Shown: one piece after another, positions 6,833 through 14,383 of the stretch
Numbering within the stretch: position 1 is the first letter of the stretch
Layout: each line of letters starts with the position of its first letter
Assembly: GCA_965371805.1 (NCBI GenBank)
Contig: CBDUZW010000054.1
Span: 1 to 37,160, forward strand
Length of the DNA: 37,160 nucleotides
Direction: 5' to 3'
From: JAOZTV01 sp965371805
GTDB lineage: Bacteria > Acidobacteriota > Aminicenantia > UBA2199
Notes under the pieces: model-generated
Database searches by the model: none
The model's input: only the letters and a program-made list of their open reading frames with translations
What the model was told of the DNA's origin: nothing
Position numbers and translations under genes: made by a program

Positions 6833-7939
6833 ATCTAATAAATTTAAAAATTTCTCCTATTTTAACTATAAATTAGATTACAGGATAAGAATTTGAAGAT
6901 CCAAGAGTAAGCATTTTATTTAGTATTTTTGTTGCGATTTTTATTTCAATTTCTTGTGAATCTGTTCGTTTGGAATGTAACCTCCCACCAAAGATTTTTT
7001 TGTATCTGGCAAAAACATTTTCTACATGAGATTGTTTGTAATATCCGGAAATCCTTTTCCATTTGAAGTAATCCTCTTTTTGAATAAATTTGATATGTTT
7101 ATTTCTTTGATTTATTAGTTTTTTTGAGTCTAAAGAGGGGACTGAGTTTTTTCTTGGTGGAATAATAATATTTGCATTTGAAGAATGTGATTGAACAGAA
7201 GAGTAAACACTTGATTGATCGTAGATCCCATCTCCAATAAAGTTCTTGATTTCACCTTTATACTGGCTTAATAAATCAGGGATCTGTACCGGATCCTGCT
7301 CCTGTCCATCTGTGATAGTACTTGCCATGATCCATCCTTTGCTGTTTACTCCAATATGCAATTTTTTCCATTTTTTATGTTGTTTTTTTCCATGTTTTTT
7401 TTCATGCCATTCTCCCTGTCCACAAACTTTGAGTCCTGTGCTGTCAACAATAAAAGTGACTGGATCTTGGATATTGTCCAATTGTTTACTTATATTCAAC
7501 GATTGATTCCTCCTGGAGAGAGTAGAGTGATCTGGGCAGGGTAGATTTAAATTCATAAGTTTTAAAATTGATCTTAAGAAACCTTCGGTTTGTCTAAGGG
7601 GTAAATGGAATAATAACCTCAATGATAATGCTGTTTCGATAGCCAGATCTGAATATCTTTTTTGTGCTCCTCTTTTTCTGTTTGATAAAGACATCCAGGT
7701 TGTTATTGCAGTTTTGCTTATCCATATAGTTATATCACCGCGATTACGAAGAGATGTTTCATATTCAGACCAGTTTTTAACTTGGTATTTTGTTTTGTAT
7801 TTTGGATGACGTTTTCTTTTATGCGGTTCTGCCATAATATACTCCATTAAATTTTAATATTTTCAAGCTATGTGAGTATCGTAAAAACTTTGTCTTTTGT
7901 CAAATATAATTGTATTTTGTTGATTCATGCACCAAAGCC
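6818..7939. mobile_element. Complete IS5-family (IS903-group) insertion sequence
   Basis: A 1122-bp element bounded by 18-bp terminal inverted repeats: GGCTTTGTTGCATGAATC at 6818-6835 and, on the other strand at 7939-7922, GGCTTTGGTGCATGAATC (17 of 18 match). The GGCTTTGTTG terminus is characteristic of the IS903 group. It carries one intact transposase on the minus strand. IS903-type elements make 9-bp target duplications, but the flanks (CGTCAAACC left, TATTTATGA right) do not match. This suggests a deletion or recombination after insertion, which also explains the missing rest of the IS4-type transposase. Confidence 0.88.
6873..7835 (-). CDS. IS5-family (IS903-group) DDE transposase
   Basis: A 320-residue intact transposase. 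The N-terminal half carries the IS903-style region (ITTWMSLSNRKRGAQKRYSDLAIETALSL, then PLRQTEGFLRS). The catalytic residues are in VDSTGLKV (first D), FIGDGIYD (second D) and SHVENVFARYKKIFGGRLHSK (the E of the Y-R-E-K signature). Length and motif spacing fit the family. I choose the ATG at 7835 because GGAG lies 7 bases upstream; the ATG at 7847 is itself part of that GGAG. It is probably active, given the near-perfect terminal repeats. Confidence 0.93.
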   Translation of the reverse strand: MAEPHKRKRHPKYKTKYQVKNWSEYETSLRNRGDITIWISKTAITTWMSLSNRKRGAQKRYSDLAIETALSLRLLFHLPLRQTEGFLRSILKLMNLNLPCPDHSTLSRRNQSLNISKQLDNIQDPVTFIVDSTGLKVCGQGEWHEKKHGKKQHKKWKKLHIGVNSKGWIMASTITDGQEQDPVQIPDLLSQYKGEIKNFIGDGIYDQSSVYSSVQSHSSNANIIIPPRKNSVPSLDSKKLINQRNKHIKFIQKEDYFKWKRISGYYKQSHVENVFARYKKIFGGRLHSKRTDSQEIEIKIATKILNKMLTLGSSNSYPVI

Positions 7940-8084
7940 TATTTATGATAGAAACATTTATAAATAAGAATTGTTTTTTTTTCTAAGATCAAATGGTAGT
8001 AAATCCAATTTTAGATAGATTGTTTCATAAATCAACTGTTTTTAAAAAATTGAGAGAAGAAATTTAAGATTTAGATATTTGATT

Positions 8085-8199
8085 TTAAATCTGGCAAACG
8101 ATATTTGAAGTGTCTAATAAAAAATTAAATTCACTGATTAAATCCATACATCTATAGCCATTTTTAAAATCGACTCCGACAAATTTATCTTCTGGATTA
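8085..8199 (-). pseudogene. Coding-like C-terminal extension out of frame with the upstream gene
   Basis: Directly overlapping the 3' end of the gene at 8197-9012, another frame stays open to a TAA at 8085-8087 and reads DLTNPEDKFVGVDF then KNGYRCMDLISEFNFLLDTSN. It would join in frame if the A-run at 8215-8209 (seven A on the minus strand) had six. It looks like the original C-terminus lost to a one-base length change. The remaining 140 bases up to the IS end at 7939 hold nothing recognisable. Confidence 0.5.
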
Positions 8200-9012
8200 G
8201 TTAAATCCTTTTTTTATAAGGTATTTTCTTTTTTTTTCTCCATTAATATAATAATAAGTTTTAATTCTATCACCTATGTTATTCTTTGAAATTTTTAAAA
8301 GCAAGTTATTTATATACCTGTCTATCTTTATCTTTTTATTTGTTTTCAAATTATAATATTGTATTATTCCGTATCCTTTTTTAAAGTCTCCAGTTCCAAA
8401 CAACTCCCCTTTAGAATTAAAAACCTGCCATGATCCATTAACTTTTCCAAGGGTTATTGGAATAATATCATAAATAGTTTTCCTTTTTTCTTGATATTTA
8501 TTTAAAATTTTTCCTGAAAAAAGTCGATCGTTTTTATCATATAGAATACCCTCTTTGTTCATAACTAATTCTGAAAATTTTTTAAGATTCAATTTACTGA
8601 CTTTAGATATATTAATTTTTTTTCTTCTCTTTTCCAGCAATACTGTATCGTCCTCTATATTATCCTCACAAACACTTTTCATTAAATATCCAGGTTTCTC
8701 AAATGTCAACATTTTTGTTATTCCTGTATAAAATATATAATGTCGAACGGTTTCGTGTGGTGAAACAATAAAATATCCAGTTTTGTCAGAATAACCGTGT
8801 CTAGAAAAAAAATTCCAAAGCCTCCCAGAAGAATTAATTTTATGTACATCACATGTTACTTCTACATCACTTAATGGTCTATTTGTTTCAGCATCTTTGA
8901 CATATCCGGAAGAACTCGAGATAAAACATTTTGAAATCCCCAAAATGATCACTAAGATAACAAAACTATAAATTATTAGGGCAATGAAATCAACTCTTTT
9001 AAATTTTCTCAA
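8197..9012 (-). CDS. Membrane-anchored protein with carboxypeptidase-regulatory-like domain
   Basis: A 271-residue protein. Residues 10-30 are a transmembrane or signal segment. Residues about 36-110 start with SGYVKDAETNRPLSDVEVTCDV, the signature of the carboxypeptidase-regulatory-like (Ig-type) fold. Residues about 175-215 hold WQVFNSKGELFGTGDFKKG, which resembles a MORN-variant hairpin. The function is unknown; it is presumably at the cell surface or in the periplasm. The start is TTG at 9012, with AAGGAG 8 bases upstream. It shares the N-terminal design with the gene at 12820-14280. The C-terminus appears cut short by a homopolymer frameshift. Confidence 0.6.
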   Translation of the reverse strand: MRKFKRVDFIALIIYSFVILVIILGISKCFISSSSGYVKDAETNRPLSDVEVTCDVHKINSSGRLWNFFSRHGYSDKTGYFIVSPHETVRHYIFYTGITKMLTFEKPGYLMKSVCEDNIEDDTVLLEKRRKKINISKVSKLNLKKFSELVMNKEGILYDKNDRLFSGKILNKYQEKRKTIYDIIPITLGKVNGSWQVFNSKGELFGTGDFKKGYGIIQYYNLKTNKKIKIDRYINNLLLKISKNNIGDRIKTYYYINGEKKRKYLIKKGFN

Positions 9013-9119
9013 AAGCGAATCTCCTTATATATTAAAAAATAGAATATATTATAATACTTTAAGTTTGACATATATACAATCTTTTATTCTTTTTTAAACT
9101 CTCAATATTAACAATAATT

Positions 9120-11213
9120 CTATTCTGGATCGACAACAGTTACAGTAATATTCTTTTCAAAAGTAGTATTATCATTTCTAGTGAATGTAAAAGTATAAGT
9201 TGTTGTTTCTGAAGGCTTTTTAATGACTTCCCCAATAAGCGCCTTTGATTCTTCATCTAATTTTACTTCTGTTATGCAATCGTGACTTGCGTCCCAGGCT
9301 AAAACTACATCTACTAATTCATTATTTTTCATCTCTGTAATAGAAGCAGTGATTGAAGGCTCAAGTAAATGAAAAAATGGCAAATAATTATGCCGATATT
9401 TCCCTCTATATAGTGTTAATAAATTACTTAGGCTACGAGAATAATTTGTATCACTCCATTTTAATTTATTCTGGAATGTTTTAACACTACGATCACCTAA
9501 TGCTACAGTATCTGTCATTTGTGAATAACTAACTCCAAGTTGAACATAATGACGATAATTTACGACTACAGGTTTATCTATATCAGCTAAAATGTAATAC
9601 CTAAAATCACTATTAATTGGTACAGGAAGAACAAGAGTATCTGTTTTCCAAGAACCGAGTACAAGAGTTTCAGGTTTTTTATTAATTCCTTCATCGTTTA
9701 CGTTATAATTAATATAATAATTGTCAGTAGCTTCAGAACCTTCATTATAACTTACTGTATTAGGTGTTCCATTAAAATTTATTAGACCAAGCCAAAGAGT
9801 AACCGGGTATACTGATTTTTCAAAAGAAGGATCGATTCTATCATCATTACTACAGTTAGCTTGATCAAAAGCTGTTTTCCATGAACCTGTACAATTTGAA
9901 GACTTTGGTTCGATACATGGTTCTGAAAGATTATACCAAATACCTCCAAAAAACCCCCAATTTGAATCATTAACAATATCAATCGGAGTAGGCTCACTAA
10001 TGTCTTTATAGCCCACTGCAACAGAGTCCTTTTCATATACTACTATTTCTGGAGTCTCCCCTTCTTCAAATTTACCTATATCTCCTTTATATATCACTTG
10101 AATACTCAGGTCTGTTGCATTAACAGGAATTGGGTTTGAACTGATATCAAACTTTACTTTCATATTTTTATCTGAAGGAATTTTTTGCTTTTCATCAATT
10201 GCTAAATTTATTTCTTCATTATCAATTTCAACTATTTTATCTTGATGAAAGACTTGATATATTAAACTATTCTCATCTGGCATTGGTGGCTCCTCAGATT
10301 GAAACTGATCAACTCCTTCTCCTCCCTCAGGCAGTCTATATCTTATTACTAAGCTGATAGTTCCACCAACCATATCCTCAACAACAATCCCATCGTTATT
10401 TTTAGTATTGTTTTTTATACATACAGTTAAATCGTTAAAAACAACATTTCCCTGAAGCTGATCAGTATAAGCATATATACCATCTTTTGGATGAGGTGTT
10501 GCAGATTCAGCACTAGGCAAACTAATCTCTAATTTTCCTCTAAAAAAATATTCAAATGCTTTTTTTGAATATTCAACAGCTCTTGGTACTAATAATTTTG
10601 CTGCATCCATATAGCAAGATTCATCTTGAAAAAAGGTTTTTTTATAAGCATAATCAGCAGGAAAAAGCCTCAGCCTTCTTTCTAAGTATCCGACAGTTAA
10701 AAAATTATCAATAACTTCACCATCACCAGTTTTTTTAATATGCCATATTTTATCTTCTTTACCATCCCATGAGTTTACAATATCTGGAAACTTAGTTTCA
10801 TCTATTAATGCCTCAATATCTGTACTACTTTCTCTAGGATAACGGAAATATTGTGTGTTACTAATATCTTTGTTATTTGCAAAAATGGTGTCTTCAGTCA
10901 TAAAATTTTCACATGTATATTCTGCTAATCCCTGTTCTAAAGTATTTGAAGGAGGATCATCATTTTCAAGATAATAGTTTCGATCTGTTAGACGTGCAAT
11001 AGGTACTAGGTTTTCATTTAACTCAGATATATGATTTAAACTGATTTGGGGAATTGCATCAGGTAGTGTAATGCCATTAAAAAATGGGTTTTTAGGAAGT
11101 TCTGATTTAGCCCCATTAGCAAACCATCGGATAATATCTATAACGACTTCACTTTCAGACCAGGCTTCTATAATAGATATATGTGCCAGATATACTGTTA
11201 ATAAAATAACATT
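9120..11213 (-). pseudogene. Truncated paralogue of the zinc phospholipase C-like protein
   Basis: The minus-strand frame is open from the TGA at 11214-11216 down to 9120. A late ATG at 10901 would give 593 codons, but homology begins upstream of it: YLAHISIIEAWSE, then SNTLEQGLAEYTCENFMTEDTIF parallels SKSLYQGLAEYTNGNFLSEDTVF in the full-length gene at 14384-16945. Later shared blocks are AAKLLVPRAVEYSKKAFEYFFRGKLEIS and VNATDLSIQVIYKGDIG. The first 250 or so residues, with the signal peptide and the metal-binding histidines, are missing, so the product would be neither exported nor catalytic. The frame joins the HEAT-like lipoprotein gene at its stop codon. Confidence 0.75.
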
Positions 11214-12365
11214 TCAAATTAGTGATTTATGAATTTCGAATAATGAGAATAAAATTAAATACTTTATTCTTCTTATAACAACTCTTTGAACACCAATATC
11301 ATTGCTGTTTTTTATTATTTCTCTTAGAAAATTTATATTATTTATTTTTGTAATTGCTTTGACGCGAATTCCAATACTTTGATCATTATTCGCAATAATT
11401 GCCAAATGTTTTTGATCTGTGAAATATTTGTTATTCACAGCAGTTTCTCGAATTACACTGCTCTTGTCCGTTTGTGATATATAGATCAAAACATTTTGAA
11501 TAGTAATTTTTTTAATAGCGGCTTTTCTTATATCCAAAATTTCTTTATCACTAATAGCAATATTAATTAAGAAACATTGATTTGTTAAATTTTTATTTTT
11601 TATTGCAGTTAAACGTAAGTTTTTTTCAGAAACATTTAATGCAAATTTAGCTAAAACTTTCTGATCTTTAAGCTTCTGGACTGCTAAATGACGAACCCCA
11701 TCAGTTTTGTCATTTTTTGCAATATCTAATAATAAAGTTTGATCTTTAAAATTTTTATTTTTTACTACTGCATAACGAACTTCCCAAGATTGATTATTTT
11801 TGGCTATAATTGCTAATCTTTCCTGATTTTTTATATTTATATTGCTTGCAGCAGCTTTTTTTACTTCTATATGTTCTTTATGATCATTAATTATATTAAT
11901 TAAAACATTTTCATTTTTAAAATATACATTTTCAACAGCAGTTTTACGAACCCAAAAAGAAGAGTCATTGATATAAATGTATGTTAAATGTTTTTGGTTT
12001 TTAATTTTTTTCACTGCAGAAGTTCGAACCCTAAATTCTTCATCTTTTTTTGCAATATTCATTAATAACTTTTGATCAAAAAAAAATTTGTTTTCTACTG
12101 CAATCCGACGAATTTCCCAGTTTTTGTCATGCTTTGTTACCCAATGTAAAACATTTTGATCATTAAGTTTATATACTGCAATATATCGAACTTTTTGATT
12201 TTTTTCATATTTTGCTACATCTGATAAAATCTTTTGATTTTCAAGTTTTAATACACTATTTGCACGTTTTTCTATATTGATAATCTCTGCAAGTTTTTCT
12301 TGCTCAGATTTACATCCCGCAATAATAAAAATAGTAATAATTAATAAAAAAATATATTTTTTCAC
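11214..12365 (-). CDS. Lipoprotein of 24-residue HEAT-like repeats
   Basis: A 383-residue protein starting at GTG (12365), with AGGAG about 5 bases upstream. The N-terminus MKKYIFLLIITIFIIAGCKSE is a lipoprotein signal with the lipobox ending at Cys18. The rest is about a dozen short repeats of the form N-Q-x-x-L-x-x-I-A-x-N-D-x-x-x-x-V-R-x-x-A-V-x-K, roughly 24 residues each, forming a helical solenoid related to HEAT repeats. Similar LTDQ-type repeat lipoproteins occur in many bacteria with no known function; a protein-binding role is inferred. The stop is immediately followed, in the same frame, by the truncated phospholipase-like pseudogene. Confidence 0.75.
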   Translation of the reverse strand: MKKYIFLLIITIFIIAGCKSEQEKLAEIINIEKRANSVLKLENQKILSDVAKYEKNQKVRYIAVYKLNDQNVLHWVTKHDKNWEIRRIAVENKFFFDQKLLMNIAKKDEEFRVRTSAVKKIKNQKHLTYIYINDSSFWVRKTAVENVYFKNENVLINIINDHKEHIEVKKAAASNINIKNQERLAIIAKNNQSWEVRYAVVKNKNFKDQTLLLDIAKNDKTDGVRHLAVQKLKDQKVLAKFALNVSEKNLRLTAIKNKNLTNQCFLINIAISDKEILDIRKAAIKKITIQNVLIYISQTDKSSVIRETAVNNKYFTDQKHLAIIANNDQSIGIRVKAITKINNINFLREIIKNSNDIGVQRVVIRRIKYLILFSLFEIHKSLI

Positions 12366-12819
12366 ATTTACTCCTAATATTTTTTGGTTATTTTAATGTA
12401 TATATTTTACATCAAAAAAAATATTTTTACATTAAATTTTTAAATTTTATTATAAAAAAAACATTTTATATATTTAGGTGATCATATATAATACATATCT
12501 CCATCTTGATAAAGGATATATAAAAAACAAGAAATCTTAATGTTGCTTCAAGTATAATATTCTATCTCCCAGTTTTGATATTTATATATAAAAAACACTT
12601 GTAATTATCTAGAATAAATAATTCACTGATTTGTAATAAATGTTTTCACAAATTTATTATTTATTTTTGACTACTCAAATACTATCTAAAACAAATTAAG
12701 ATATTTGTTGTTGATCAATTAATATAATTTGACTGTAATACAAAAAGTAAGAAGTATCTCTTTATGTGATATATGATATGAACTTTATATTTAAAAAATT
12801 AAATTACTTATAATAATAT
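12366..12819. other. AT-rich intergenic region
   Basis: This is 454 bases of very AT-rich sequence without a credible open frame on either strand. It holds the leader and probably the promoter of the HEAT-like lipoprotein gene. I see no terminator, RNA gene or clear repeat. Confidence 0.5.
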
Positions 12820-14280
12820 TTATGATCCAAATTCTACTTTCATTTTTTTTGCCCAACTACCATCATTATATTTGTCTGTAAGCATAATAAGCCTATCCGG
12901 CCAGCCCTTATAATTAAATCCATAAATAACTTCATCTCCAGTAACGATATATACTTTATACCCAGCAATTATATCAATAATATTTTTATTAAATAAAATA
13001 TGTTTTGTATTCTGATAAAACAGAGGGCGTTCTTTAATATAAGTACGTTTTTTTCTGTTTTCAGATCTTGATTTAATAATTCTATATGCTTTTATTCCAT
13101 TATTTTTTAATACAGTATATAAATAATTGTTATTTATTGATACATGTAAAATATCATCTTTAATATTTAATGACCCAATTAATTCAATTCTCTTATTATT
13201 CTTTATATTATCAGGGCGACAAAACTTATAAACATGCCAAAATTTATTTGTTTTTGTTATAAAATAAGTATATGTAAAATTAAAATCAGCATCATTGATT
13301 AGAAAAAAGAATCTACTTGTATTAAGAGTATCATCAATTTTCTTTCCAGGTAAATCTTTCCATGTATAATTTTTTAAATAATTAGATTTCCTACTTATAT
13401 TCGAATAATACTTGTATTCATTACTACTATTGCCTCTATGATATAATATCTCCTTATTTTTATTTATTATAAAATAATTTGATTTATTCCCGCAAATGTC
13501 ATGGATTTTTTTATTTAAATTAAGATTTCTCCAATTAAAACATCCTTTTTTAAAACCTTCCATATCATTATAAACAAATTTTCGTGATCTGCCTTTTAAT
13601 AATCTACCTTGAAAACTTATTTTGATCCACTCTTTGTTTTTATTATCATATGCCATAAAATATTTTCTATTATCATAATTATAGATTTTAGTAAATTCGC
13701 TCCCTTTTTTTCTAAAAAAGACTCCCTCTTTATCCAATGGTTTTATATACATAGAATTGACTTTATCAAACATTATTTTATAGTATTTTGATTCAGTCAC
13801 CCTTTTAATTGAATTGGTATTATTGCTTTTATAATACTCTTTTTTTGTTTGTGATGTATATTCCCATGGATACCTTGTTACTAAATCCAGATAATGATTT
13901 ATTTTTAATAATTTTAAATCACCTTTTAAATAATCATCAGATCTCCTATCATTATAATATCCAAATTTATAGCAACTGTATTCCTTACTATAATAAACCA
14001 TAATTGGCATATGTAATCTGATTTCCAACGGAGAACTATATCTTCCGTTTTTATTAGTAATAAGATCAAATGTTTTTAAAAATTCCTCATGAGGTCCCTT
14101 AGTGCCAGTAAAATTGCCACTTTCTTTGTTGACATCTATTAACACAATTGCTTCATTTAGCGGTTCACCGGTTTCTGCATCTACAACCTTTCCGCTTGTA
14201 GAGATGACTGAAATAATTAAAGTTAGTAGTATAAAAAAGACTATAACAATTATTAATAATATTTTCCTGTTTTTATTCAT
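12820..14280 (-). CDS. Exported protein of unknown function with carboxypeptidase-regulatory-like domain
   Basis: A 486-residue protein. Residues 1-30 (NRKILLIIVIVFFILLTLII) form a signal or anchor segment. Residues about 32-100 begin SGKVVDAETGEPLNEAIVLIDV, the carboxypeptidase-regulatory-like fold. The remaining 380 residues are rich in Lys, Asn and Tyr with alternating beta strands and repeated W/Y-containing motifs; I do not recognise a family. The ATG at 14280 is chosen over an in-frame TTG at 14304, because a promoter ends right at that ATG and there is no Shine-Dalgarno. It is a structural analogue of the gene at 8197-9012. Confidence 0.6.
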   Translation of the reverse strand: MNKNRKILLIIVIVFFILLTLIISVISTSGKVVDAETGEPLNEAIVLIDVNKESGNFTGTKGPHEEFLKTFDLITNKNGRYSSPLEIRLHMPIMVYYSKEYSCYKFGYYNDRRSDDYLKGDLKLLKINHYLDLVTRYPWEYTSQTKKEYYKSNNTNSIKRVTESKYYKIMFDKVNSMYIKPLDKEGVFFRKKGSEFTKIYNYDNRKYFMAYDNKNKEWIKISFQGRLLKGRSRKFVYNDMEGFKKGCFNWRNLNLNKKIHDICGNKSNYFIINKNKEILYHRGNSSNEYKYYSNISRKSNYLKNYTWKDLPGKKIDDTLNTSRFFFLINDADFNFTYTYFITKTNKFWHVYKFCRPDNIKNNKRIELIGSLNIKDDILHVSINNNYLYTVLKNNGIKAYRIIKSRSENRKKRTYIKERPLFYQNTKHILFNKNIIDIIAGYKVYIVTGDEVIYGFNYKGWPDRLIMLTDKYNDGSWAKKMKVEFGS

Positions 14281-14315
14281 ATTTTTATTATAAAATATTT
14301 GCAATTTATATTCAA
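14281..14315 (-). promoter_or_regulatory. Promoter placed for a leaderless start at 14280
   Basis: On the minus strand, TTGAAT, a 17-base spacer and TATAAT are followed by exactly six bases (AAAAAT) and then the ATG at 14280. The predicted +1 is the A of the start codon. This is the same geometry as the abiE promoter. Confidence 0.6.
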
Positions 14316-14383
14316 TACAGCATCTATTTCCATTTTATTTTCATAAGTTATTTTTTAATTATAGTTCAAAAAACAGTTAAATT

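Noticed and set aside
8209..8215. Programmed -1 frameshift at the A-run of the 8197-9012 gene
   Set aside because: A -1 shift reaches a stop almost at once. The coding-like extension needs +1 (or one A fewer), so a length mutation is simpler.
11214..11216. TGA as selenocysteine or programmed readthrough between the HEAT-like lipoprotein and the phospholipase-like frame
   Set aside because: There is no catalytic context for selenocysteine and no obvious downstream hairpin, and the downstream frame is a truncated paralogue. Chance joining in frame is enough.
12541..12560. Short similarity TTGCTTCAAGT...TATAAT shared with about 25275
   Set aside because: Only a dozen bases agree, in very AT-rich DNA; no extended alignment or shared gene context was found.
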